Source of the DNA: an uncultured Lachnospiraceae bacterium
GTDB taxonomy: Bacteria; Bacillota; Clostridia; Lachnospirales; Lachnospiraceae
Reading direction: 5' to 3'
NCBI GenBank assembly: GCA_910586585.1
Contig: CAJUKA010000184.1
Location: forward strand, 1 to 6,406
DNA: 6,406 nucleotides
Position 1 is the first letter of the stretch. Each line of letters starts with the position of its first letter. Position numbers and translations under genes: made by a program. The notes below the pieces were generated by a model that searched no databases, was not told the DNA's origin, and was given only the letters and a program-made list of their open reading frames with translations. Shown in pieces: positions 1-5,014 of the stretch.

Positions 1-29
1 CAGTTTAGCACAAAGAAAGGCGGTTGTAT

Positions 30-383
30 ATGGAAATTACATATCATTGGGAAGGGGACTATCTGATTCCCGACCTCAAACTTTCGGATACAACAGAATA
101 CCATATCGGAAAATATGGAAGAATGAGGCAGCGGTTTTTGAAGGAGAATCACGGGGGCATTTATTCGCATATGATTTTGTCAGAAATCTTATGGAAGCAT
201 CTTGCGGAAATTGATGAAGAATGCAATGAGATGATGGATAGGCTTGTGGGGCAGATGGCAAAGAAAGAGGGTGTGACGGAGCAGTTAAAATCTGATGACT
301 GGCTATGTTGGCTTCAGAAGATGAACGGCATCAGGAGCAGGGCGGAGGAAGTGGTGTTGCACGATCTGATATATTCCCTTTAG
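30..383 (+). CDS. tnpV: TnpV-type transposon-encoded protein
   Basis: Small (117 aa) protein resembling TnpV, the accessory protein of Tn4451-type and related clostridial elements, whose biochemical role is not established. The recognisable family features are an N-terminus of MEITYHWEGDYLIPDL, a KYGRMRQRFLKE stretch at about residues 28-39, a LWKHLAEIDEE segment at about 54-64, and the closing IRSRAEEVVLHDLIY at about 101-115. It is soluble and mostly helical, with no signal peptide or membrane segment. I start at the ATG at 30, because a purine-rich AAAGAAAGG lies about 9 bases upstream and family members begin with MEITY. A TTG two codons earlier would add only Met-Tyr. Length is normal for the family, so the gene looks intact. 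It is followed by the long inverted repeat at 407-486. Its promoter lies outside the window. Family recognition is from memory of the sequence pattern. Confidence 0.85.
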   Translation: MEITYHWEGDYLIPDLKLSDTTEYHIGKYGRMRQRFLKENHGGIYSHMILSEILWKHLAEIDEECNEMMDRLVGQMAKKEGVTEQLKSDDWLCWLQKMNGIRSRAEEVVLHDLIYSL

Positions 384-406
384 TTCTGGCTTTGTTTTAA
401 GTTTTG

Positions 407-486
407 TAGCATGAGGCACAGATGATGTCAAGACACCGGCTCCGCCTCGCCTGCGGCGGTCTTGACATCATCTGTGCCTCATGCTA
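407..486. repeat. Perfect 28-bp inverted repeat (long hairpin)
   Basis: Arms at 407-434 and 459-486 are exact reverse complements over 28 bases. They are separated by 24 GC-rich bases that can themselves fold (CCGCC at 442-446 with GGCGG at 455-459, or CCGC 442-445 with GCGG 453-456). There is no T-run on either side, so this is not a normal intrinsic terminator although it lies 24 bases after the tnpV stop. Length and perfection suggest selection for a single-stranded or cruciform structure, as at transfer origins or replication initiation sites. That role is inferred. Confidence 0.85.
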
Positions 487-498
487 TGGAGTGGTCAA

Positions 499-539
499 GG
501 GGGAACAAAGTTCCCCCATTGCATTAAAAATGCCAATGG
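499..539. repeat. Two consecutive hairpins (possible oriT part)
   Basis: The first hairpin is GGGGGAAC (499-506) with GTTCCCCC (510-517) around an AAA loop, a perfect 8-bp stem. The second is CCATTG-CATT (516-525) with AATG-C-CAATGG (529-539), 10 pairs with one bulged C. The two share bases 516-517, so they may compete. With the 28-bp inverted repeat just upstream they make a compact structured block of about 130 bases without coding potential. Its place beside mobile-element genes suggests an origin of transfer or another nicking or recognition site. I saw no relaxase gene and no nic sequence I can name. Confidence 0.6.
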
Positions 540-569
540 CGGTATTCTGAAAAAATCAAAATTGGGGGA

Positions 570-598
570 TTGACAGGAATTGAAAAATAGCTTATTAT
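570..598 (+). promoter_or_regulatory. Near-consensus promoter facing right, antisense to the LPD3-like gene
   Basis: A perfect -35 TTGACA (570-575), a 17-base spacer and a -10 TATTAT (593-598, 5 of 6) match the vegetative sigma-A consensus at 11 of 12 positions. Transcription would begin near 605 and run into the 3' end of the leftward gene at 635-1165. No credible rightward gene follows until 3077. It could be an antisense promoter, or the relic of a promoter that once served a gene now displaced. Confidence 0.5.
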
Positions 599-608
599 TG
601 ACAATAAG
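583..608 (-). terminator. Weak terminator-like hairpin after the leftward block
   Basis: Read leftward, a CTTATT/AATAAG stem (603-608 with 591-596, 6-base loop) is followed after a short gap by a T-run (complement of 583-587). It lies 27 bases after the stop codon at 635. The stem is AT-rich and short, so termination would be weak, and the hairpin overlaps the rightward promoter at 570-598. Confidence 0.3.
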
Positions 609-634
609 AAATGGGTTTTTACCGTACAGTGTTT

Positions 635-1165
635 TCACTCAAGCGGGCTGCTCGTTTCTTTTTTTATTGCCAGAATATCATACAGATACTTCCTGCCATC
701 ATTCGCATGACGGACAAGCATACTTGCTGAATAAATATTATGTCTTGCTATTTTCCCTGTTTTGTCATCATATACGGGCAATGCAAATCTGATGTTGTAG
801 CGATACCATCCATATACCGCATCTGTTTTGTGCTTTTCTTTCCGGTTTGCTTCATGTTTTGGATTGGCGGCTATTCTTATAAGTTCAGGAATAGCCTGCG
901 CAGCATTTGCCTTAGCCTTTGCGACGGCGCCTTTTAAGGCGATACGGCTTTCTGAACTTGCGTATTCATCGGGAAAATCTGCCGAAATATATATTTTTTC
1001 AGAAGTTTCCTCAATTTCGTAAAAATCCCCGATATACTCTTTCAGGTATTCTTCGACAGCCGTCCAGTCATTCCGCACTTTTGCCTTGAAACGGATATCG
1101 TTAATCAAGACCAGCTTTTTACCGTCCGCATCGGTTATGATATTTACATTCCTGTTTTCAATCAT
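635..1165 (-). CDS. Free-standing LPD3-like (polyvalent-protein-associated) domain protein
   Basis: A 176-aa soluble protein made almost entirely of one domain resembling LPD3 (large polyvalent protein-associated domain 3), which in phages and conjugative elements is often a module of very large multidomain proteins, some with nuclease toxins. Visible conserved stretches are NDWTAVEEYLKEYIGDFYEI (about 32-51), DFPDEYA (63-69), the alanine/lysine-rich helix KGAVAKAKANAAQAIPELI (78-96), YGWYRYNIRFALPVYD (118-133) and the ending ASMLVRHANDGRKYLYDILAIKKETSSPLE. No enzyme motif, signal peptide or membrane segment is seen. The ATG at 1165 is chosen because it overlaps the upstream gene's stop by 8 bp (ATGATTGA), suggesting translational coupling, with an AAAGGA-like site about 11 bases before it. 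Open frame continues upstream to 1300, but only inside the preceding gene. The domain assignment is from memory of the pattern, and the function is unknown. Confidence 0.75.
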   Translation of the reverse strand: MIENRNVNIITDADGKKLVLINDIRFKAKVRNDWTAVEEYLKEYIGDFYEIEETSEKIYISADFPDEYASSESRIALKGAVAKAKANAAQAIPELIRIAANPKHEANRKEKHKTDAVYGWYRYNIRFALPVYDDKTGKIARHNIYSASMLVRHANDGRKYLYDILAIKKETSSPLE

Positions 1166-2072
1166 CTCTTTTGTTTCCTTTCTTCTTTTCCCTTGATTTG
1201 TAGACATTAAACTGGTTCTTGCACTTCTGGCTGCAAAACTCATTTCCCTTCCTGCTTGCGACAAAGGATTTTTTACAGTGCTTGCACATGCGCATATCAC
1301 TGTCCTTATCCGTGAGCATAAATGAGAAGCACATCTGTATCATGATGAGCAGGGAATGGAAATCCCATACGATAACGGGCGAATTCTTTTCGAGCGCGAT
1401 CCGGTAAGTCGGGGATATGCCGCCGAAAGCGGAAATGCCTTGGCGATACAGGCTGCGTGTCTGTTCGTCAATCGTATCATAATCCATGTAATAAAGGAAA
1501 CTTGTCATAAAGGTAAACGCCCAGTCGGTAAATTCCTTTACAAGCCAGTCGTATCTTTCCGCATATTCCTTCTGCAATTCCATCGCCACAGCCTGCGGCG
1601 CACTCCCCATAGCCATCGTGATTGCAATGCCCTCACGGTCAGTCACAAACCAGCCCGATTCTACGCCATTCTTTCTGAAATCAGGCTTGTCAAAAGGGTA
1701 AAAATAGGCGAGATAGTTCTCTGTAGGAAGGGATTCTTCCTTTATAAAGTGGTTTTTGGGAAGATACACCGATTCATAAGTAATGAAATCTGCTGTTGTC
1801 GGCAGGGCGGTCATAAAGCCGAGAAAACCGTATTTTTTGATAAAGTCAAGTACAGCTTCCTTCAATTCTTCTTCCGGTACTTTGTGCATGGCGGCAAGCC
1901 CGACATTTATGGCATCAATGACAAGCTGTTCCGCTTTCTGCATGGGATGGTACATTTCAGGTCTGGCATCTTTGGAAACTGTTATGTAGAGGTTACTGTC
2001 ACAGCCTGTCTTATATTCATAATTGCTGTACCGAATCCACGGCGCGCTGGTATGTTCAAATAAATTCTTCAT
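1158..2072 (-). CDS. Unknown protein with C-terminal CxxC-x13-CxxxC zinc finger
   Basis: A 304-aa protein I cannot assign firmly. The N-terminal ~250 residues are a mixed helical body rich in aromatic residues (for example FTDWAFTFMTSFLYYMDYDT and FHSLLIMIQMCFSFML), without a signal peptide and probably soluble. At residues 263-284 a treble-clef-like zinc site is clear: Cys263-x2-Cys266-x13-Cys280-x3-Cys284 in a CKHC...FCSQKC pattern, followed by a strongly basic tail (KSREKKKGNKR). The layout recalls CGNR- or DUF6076-type proteins, which is a tentative resemblance. It may bind nucleic acid. The start is uncertain: I choose the ATG at 2072, with GGAG 10 bases upstream. An ATG at 2093 or GTG at 2105 would add 7 or 11 residues but have poorer ribosome sites. 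A strong promoter at 2130-2158 lies directly upstream, and the stop overlaps the start of the LPD3-like gene. Confidence 0.75.
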   Translation of the reverse strand: MKNLFEHTSAPWIRYSNYEYKTGCDSNLYITVSKDARPEMYHPMQKAEQLVIDAINVGLAAMHKVPEEELKEAVLDFIKKYGFLGFMTALPTTADFITYESVYLPKNHFIKEESLPTENYLAYFYPFDKPDFRKNGVESGWFVTDREGIAITMAMGSAPQAVAMELQKEYAERYDWLVKEFTDWAFTFMTSFLYYMDYDTIDEQTRSLYRQGISAFGGISPTYRIALEKNSPVIVWDFHSLLIMIQMCFSFMLTDKDSDMRMCKHCKKSFVASRKGNEFCSQKCKNQFNVYKSREKKKGNKRDD

Positions 2073-2129
2073 AAATAATCTGCTCCAATCCATCAATCCT
2101 GCCACATCATCCGATGTAATATCTTCTAT

Positions 2130-2158
2130 ATTATAAATGGTTACTTGTTATCGGTCAA
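2130..2158 (-). promoter_or_regulatory. Strong sigma-A promoter for the zinc-finger/LPD3-like pair
   Basis: Read leftward: -35 TTGACC (2158-2153), a 17-base spacer, and a perfect -10 TATAAT (2135-2130), 11 of 12 consensus positions with optimal spacing. Predicted start of transcription is near 2123, giving a leader of about 50 bases before the ATG at 2072. It lies between the sigma-like gene and the zinc-finger gene, so the last two genes can be expressed without the first. Confidence 0.7.
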
Positions 2159-2187
2159 GCTGTTTGTGGTTTTCTGTCGGGATACAT

Positions 2188-2820
2188 TTATCTTCTCTTT
2201 TTCTTCCGTACTCCGTTTTCCAGGAAATATTTTTCATCAATCGTTATAGGCAGTCTGTTTTCTTTTCGGTATGTAAGTACGTCAGTGTAAAGTTTCCGTA
2301 TCTTTTTCAAGGCAGTTTCCCGAATGCCCCTGATATTCCGGTCAGTCTGTCCGATGGTCTCTGCATACTCTGCTGTGGAATAGTCACGCAGGAACAGATA
2401 ATAGAGCATATTTTTGAGATGCGGCTTTAGTTCCTTCAATATTTTTGATAAATCCGTGTCTGTGACAAGTTCGTGTATTGTTTCGGGACGATCAAATATG
2501 AAGTCAAGGAAATCGCCTGCAAGCATGAGCCTTCTTAAAATCATGTCATAGGAAGGATTGTTAGAAAGGTACAATTCATCTGCGCCCCATTCCAGAGGGA
2601 CAGAGGAGCGTCCTGTCTCGTGGTCTCTTTCTTTCCGTTCCCTGTTAGCGTCCAGCCTGTCCCACCACCTGATGATTTCTTTAAAATCTTCCTCTGTCCT
2701 TGCGCTTTCCTCAATACGCCGGATCGCAAGGGCGCGGGCTTCACGGTGGAGCATATCCCCGTCCGCTTCCGTTATGAAATTCTGCTCCCTGAATGCCGGG
2801 AGTTCAGCGTATTTTGGCAT
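2188..2820 (-). CDS. Sigma-70 region 4-like regulator of a mobile element
   Basis: A 210-aa protein similar to the sigma-70-like proteins common in clostridial integrative elements. The C-terminal part (about 125-180) reads as a sigma region 4 helix-turn-helix: LKPHLKNMLYYLFLRDYSTA, then EYAETIGQTDRNIRGIRE and ALKKIRKLY. Such a region would contact a -35 element or act as a DNA-binding regulator. The N-terminal half (about 10-70) is highly charged and helical and shows no clear region 2, so a role as a complete sigma factor is uncertain. The tail is strongly basic (RKKKRR). The ATG at 2820 is supported by AAAGGA (2836-2831) 10 bases upstream. It is the first gene of the leftward block, and in related elements a gene like this sits next to tnpW and a serine recombinase, as here. 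Its targets are unknown. Confidence 0.75.
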   Translation of the reverse strand: MPKYAELPAFREQNFITEADGDMLHREARALAIRRIEESARTEEDFKEIIRWWDRLDANRERKERDHETGRSSVPLEWGADELYLSNNPSYDMILRRLMLAGDFLDFIFDRPETIHELVTDTDLSKILKELKPHLKNMLYYLFLRDYSTAEYAETIGQTDRNIRGIRETALKKIRKLYTDVLTYRKENRLPITIDEKYFLENGVRKKKRR

Positions 2821-2883
2821 TTACAGTCAGTCCTTTATAAAAAAATAAAATTTTGTAGCTGTTTTTTCAAAAACACTTCCGTT

Positions 2884-2912
2884 TTTATAGCCGTTTTTCT
2901 CCTATTAGTGAA
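2884..2912 (-). promoter_or_regulatory. Candidate promoter of the sigma-like gene
   Basis: Read leftward: -35 TTCACT (2912-2907, 4 of 6), 17-base spacer, -10 TATAAA (2889-2884, 5 of 6). The predicted start is near 2877, about 56 bases before the ATG at 2820. The -10 lies inside the downstream copy of the 32-base-spaced repeat, so those repeats could be operator sites. A TTGAAA at 2930-2925 gives an alternative with a poorer -10. Confidence 0.35.
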
Positions 2913-2949
2913 ATTAGTAATTCTTTTCAATCGAAAATCGGTTACACGA

Positions 2950-2977
2950 AAGGAGGGCGGCTATGGGGTACGGATAA
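2950..2977 (+). promoter_or_regulatory. Four-codon mini-ORF (Met-Gly-Tyr-Gly) with strong Shine-Dalgarno
   Basis: AAGGAGG (2950-2956) lies six bases before an ATG (2963) whose frame is Met-Gly-Tyr-Gly-stop (2963-2977). The ribosome site is the best in this intergenic region, better than that of tnpW itself 100 bases downstream. It may be a leader peptide that puts a ribosome on the tnpW leader, or the stub of a gene lost by deletion. Confidence 0.4.
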
Positions 2978-3076
2978 AATAGAAATCCGGTTACTAACTA
3001 CGGAAGCTAAAAAATTTAACAGTTCTACGAAAAATTATAAGTGAAATGTGCGTGATGCGCAAGAAAGGATTGCATA

Positions 3077-3319
3077 ATGGAGGCAGTAAAATTGAATAAT
3101 TATATGGCAGAGTCCAGCCCTTCTGCGGCTGGCTTTTTTTACCGCAGGATTGGCGGGACACTTTTTAAGGTCAGGGTATATACGGGTTCGGGATATGCCG
3201 ACACGCTGGATGAAAAAATTCCCCGGTTAATTTTGAATGAAATGGTGACAGGCGCAGAAAGTTATGTTAAGATGGATTCACCACAGATGAGCCAGCCGCC
3301 GGAAAGGAGTTCGGAATGA
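3077..3319 (+). CDS. tnpW: TnpW-type transposon-encoded protein
   Basis: An 80-aa protein with the core of the TnpW family, small proteins found next to large serine recombinase genes in clostridial elements; the molecular role is unknown. The core is YRRIGGTLFKVRVYTGSGYA (about 22-41), then DTLDEKIPRLILNEM (42-56). The C-terminal MSQPPERS tail is low in complexity. Start ATG at 3077 has AAAGGA at 3064-3069, seven bases upstream. The stop overlaps the recombinase start by 4 bp (ATGA at 3316-3319), and the recombinase ribosome site AAAGGAG (3303-3309) lies inside this gene, so the two were built as a coupled pair. A terminator-like hairpin with seven Ts sits in codons 13-22, which is unusual within a coding region and may control how much transcription reaches the recombinase. 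Confidence 0.8.
   Translation: MEAVKLNNYMAESSPSAAGFFYRRIGGTLFKVRVYTGSGYADTLDEKIPRLILNEMVTGAESYVKMDSPQMSQPPERSSE
3114..3140 (+). terminator. Intragenic terminator/attenuator-like hairpin in tnpW
   Basis: CCAGCC (3114-3119) pairs perfectly with GGCTGG (3127-3132) around a 7-base loop, followed by C and seven Ts (3134-3140), the form of an intrinsic terminator on the coding strand. A competing pairing, GCAGA (3108-3112) with TCTGC (3122-3126), would break this stem. Translation of tnpW would cover the stem, so readthrough could depend on ribosome movement. The attenuator role is inferred. Confidence 0.5.
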
Positions 3320-3411
3320 ACAACAGGACGGCTGGTGACAACAGAATAACAGCTCTTTATGAGCGGCTCTCAAGGGATGATGATATGACAAATAGACGTA
3401 AAGCCAAGTGA
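3316..3411 (+). pseudogene. 5' stub of a large serine recombinase
   Basis: Only 31 codons are open. The first ~23, MNNRTAGDNRITALYERLSRDDD, match the extreme N-terminus of large serine recombinases of the TnpX/TndX sort. The YERLS motif holds Ser19, expected to be the catalytic nucleophile. Where relatives continue with the rest of the catalytic domain, the frame runs into MTNRRKAK and a stop. About 95% of the protein is missing and nothing downstream on this strand continues it. The start is well supported: AAAGGAG at 3303-3309 with a six-base spacer, and a 4-bp overlap with tnpW. It is a remnant unable to recombine DNA. The last eight codons plus the terminator just after look like the tail of another gene brought in by the deletion or rearrangement, which is an inference. 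Confidence 0.75.
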
Positions 3412-3418
3412 TTTTTTT

Positions 3419-3444
3419 CGGCATCCATAAGGGATGCCGTTTTT
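3419..3444 (+). terminator. Rho-independent terminator
   Basis: CGGCATCC (3419-3426) and GGATGCCG (3432-3439) form an 8-bp stem with a 5-base loop, followed by TTTTT (3440-3444). It lies eight bases after the stop of the recombinase stub and would end rightward transcription from tnpW before it meets the convergent recombinase remnant. Read leftward the stem is followed by As, so it should not terminate that strand efficiently. Confidence 0.75.
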
Positions 3445-3447
3445 CTA

Positions 3448-4551
3448 TTATTGGATAGCCCCGACAAATTTGTAGTAGATGGTAATGCGCTTTTCCTTAC
3501 CCTTGCGGCAGCGCCCCATACCTGGCGTTTCGTAAATCGTAATCCGGTCAATCAGTTCGTGAAGCATGAAGCGGTCGAGTTTTTCAAAGCTGGTGTATTT
3601 TCGGATAAGGGCAGCGAAGCGGTCAATATCGGCCTTGGTATCCCGAACCTTTTCCAGTGCCTTTTCCATCTCTGCAATGTTCGCTTTCAGCGTTGCCCGT
3701 TCCGTATCGTAATCTGCGATAAACATGGTAAAGATGTGGTCGGGCAGCTTGCCGCTCATATTGTCCTCGTAGGTGCGTTTCAGCTTCATATCCAAGTCAG
3801 CCAGCCGCTTCTTTGCTGATGCCAGGTCGCGCTTCATTGTCGCGGTCTGTTTCTGCTGATCGGCGCATTTCAGTTCCATTAGCTTCTGTGCGGCTTTCTC
3901 GGTGTCCTCGCTGAACAGCCTGGCATTGCGCTTAATATCCTCCTGAACCACCTGATAAAGCGTATCGCGGTTAATATAATGACTGGAACAAGCTATTGTC
4001 CCTATAGCCTGGCTGCGTCCACACATATAGTAAAAATATTTCTGCTGGCTGACGCCCAACTTCATGGATGTTCCGCAGGCTTCGCAGTAGAACAGCCCTG
4101 CAAACAGCGCCGGCTCGTCTTTGGCTTTAATGGTCTTTTTCCGCGCAGTCAGTCTTTTCTGTGCCTCATCAAATAATTCGCGGGATATGATCGGTTCGTG
4201 CATATCAGGAACAACTACCCAATCTTCTTTAGGGATAGGTTCCCTTTTTTTACTTCGGTAGGATGGCGTGTACTGCCGCCCCTGCACCATGCTCCCCACA
4301 TAAATTTCATTTTGCAGCATGAAATGTACATAAGTCCGTGTCCAGAAGTGACGGCGTTCAAATTCTCCATCGCGTTCCGGATTATGCTTGCGGAAGCGGG
4401 TGTATTCTTTGGGGGATAAGATACCCTCGTTGTTTAAGGTTGTAGCAATGCTCCTTGCCCCTATTCCAGCCGCGCACATTTCAAACATCCGCCGGACAAC
4501 CGGTGCGGTTTCCGAGCTGAAAAGCTCCCTTGCCTGATTGTTCAGTTGCAA
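3448..4551 (-). pseudogene. Large serine recombinase lacking its catalytic domain
   Basis: A 367-codon open frame covering the DNA-binding and C-terminal parts of a large serine recombinase. In order: recombinase domain (about 14-120, beginning ETAPVVRRMFEMCAAGIGAR), zinc ribbon (Cys156, Cys159, Cys177, Cys188), a charged coiled coil (about 213-312) and a DUF4368-like tail (about 318-365, with FMLHELIDRITIYE). Intact relatives carry roughly 150-200 further N-terminal residues with the catalytic serine. Here homology stops near residue 14, the only possible start is a TTG at 4551, and an in-frame TAG lies at 4558-4560. It therefore cannot cleave DNA, though a translated product might still bind att-like sites. 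It points toward the recombinase stub at 3316, so the two are not halves of one gene as arranged. They could be pieces of one gene after an inversion with loss, or of two elements. Confidence 0.8.
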
Positions 4552-4570
4552 AGGACTCTATTAAGTCCTT
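4551..4570. repeat. Small inverted repeat at the recombinase breakpoint
   Basis: AAGGACT (4551-4557) and AGTCCTT (4564-4570) form a perfect 7-bp stem with a 6-base loop that includes the in-frame stop just upstream of the truncated recombinase. Being at the edge of recombinase homology, it could mark a rearrangement junction. No T-run follows on either strand. Confidence 0.5.
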
Positions 4571-4585
4571 ATGTTGTCGTCAATC

Positions 4586-4605
4586 GTCGTAGCCACCGCT
4601 ACGAC
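4586..4605. repeat. Perfect 8-bp hairpin
   Basis: GTCGTAGC (4586-4593) and GCTACGAC (4598-4605) pair exactly around a CACC loop. There is no T-run on either side, so a terminator is unlikely. GTCGT also occurs just upstream at 4576-4580. It could be part of a dispersed intergenic repeat or a protein-binding site. Confidence 0.5.
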
Positions 4606-4647
4606 TCTTTCCTCCGCCTTGCATCTGAAACAATCATTCTGCGTCAA

Positions 4648-4678
4648 TGTACCAGAAACTTAATTTTCGTTGTACCAG
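4648..4678. repeat. Short direct repeat TGTACCAG, 23-bp period
   Basis: TGTACCAG occurs at 4648-4655 and again at 4671-4678, separated by an AT-rich 15 bases. A 23-bp period places both copies near the same DNA face (about two helical turns), as expected of a dimer-binding or iteron-like site. A remnant att site is another possibility. Confidence 0.35.
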
Positions 4679-4748
4679 GATGAGTCGTTTTCAAAATACT
4701 GTATGGTAAGTGTGCAGGAATTTAGGTTTGTCCTCAGCGAACAAATCC

Positions 4749-4768
4749 GGCATTAGGTATTTAATGCC
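4749..4768. repeat. 7-bp inverted repeat upstream of the ECF operon
   Basis: GGCATTA (4749-4755) and TAATGCC (4762-4768) pair perfectly around a 6-base loop, about 40 bases upstream of the TATAAT at 4811. It has no T-run and could be an operator or only a weak structure. Confidence 0.35.
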
Positions 4769-4807
4769 ATTTCTGCTGGAAAAAGTAGAAACAAGAATAA
4801 AATCAAA

Positions 4808-4816
4808 TGCTATAAT
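4808..4816 (+). promoter_or_regulatory. Extended -10 promoter, probably for the ECF operon
   Basis: TGC-TATAAT gives a perfect -10 (4811-4816) with an upstream TG. The -35 is poor (GAAACA 17 bases upstream shares only ACA with TTGACA), which fits an extended -10 promoter. A start near 4823 would give an untranslated leader of about 200 bases before the ATG at 5020. No clear ECF-type autoregulated promoter pair was found in the leader. Confidence 0.4.
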
Positions 4817-5005
4817 AAATGCCTTGAAACAGCGAATCCAACGGTAAGGGTATCATCTGTATAGTTGTAAAGTCGTGTTTAAAAGAAACAGTTTGGAATG
4901 TAAATAGCTTTATTGCAAAGTGTGAATTGTCAATATTCAGCTGCTGCAAAAAATATTTGATTGAGAAGTCACCTTTTGATGTCTTTGTGCGTGTTATAAG
5001 TGAAG

Positions 5006-5014
5006 AGGAGGTGA
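5006..5014 (+). promoter_or_regulatory. Consensus ribosome binding site fixing the ECF start
   Basis: AGGAGGTGA is fully complementary to the 16S rRNA 3' end and lies five bases before the ATG at 5020. It settles the start, although open frame extends upstream to a TTG at 4927 with no ribosome site. Confidence 0.85.

Larger units (their letters stand above)
2821..3076. other. Divergent intergenic control region
   Basis: 256 bases separate the leftward sigma-like gene from rightward tnpW. Seen here are a candidate leftward promoter (2884-2912), two related 17-base segments 32 bases apart (2851-2867 and 2883-2899, 14 of 17 identical, core TAGCYGTTTTT), and a four-codon mini-ORF with a strong ribosome site (2950-2977). 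I found no convincing rightward promoter. TTAACA (3015-3020) and TATAAG (3035-3040) are only 14 bases apart, too close for a standard promoter. Confidence 0.5.

Noticed and set aside
407..486. 28-bp inverted repeat as the tnpV terminator
   Set aside because: No T-run follows on either strand and the arms are much longer than usual for an intrinsic terminator.
1356..2063. A 235-codon rightward open frame opposite the zinc-finger gene
   Set aside because: It is antisense to a frame with a clear Cys-x2-Cys/Cys-x3-Cys motif and strong promoter. Its own product shows no family features, and it has no convincing ribosome site.
2851..2899. CRISPR-like repeats
   Set aside because: Only two imperfect copies of low-complexity sequence; no array, spacers or cas genes in the window.
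2620..2982. Rightward open frame overlapping the sigma-like gene and the intergenic region
   Set aside because: Mostly antisense to the region 4-like gene; its last part crosses the mini-ORF in another frame. No recognisable protein pattern.
3015..3040. TTAACA...TATAAG as a tnpW promoter
   Set aside because: The spacer is only 14 bases, too short for a standard sigma-A promoter.
3451..4419. Several rightward open frames opposite the recombinase remnant
   Set aside because: All lie in the shadow of a frame with clear recombinase domain order and zinc-ribbon cysteines.
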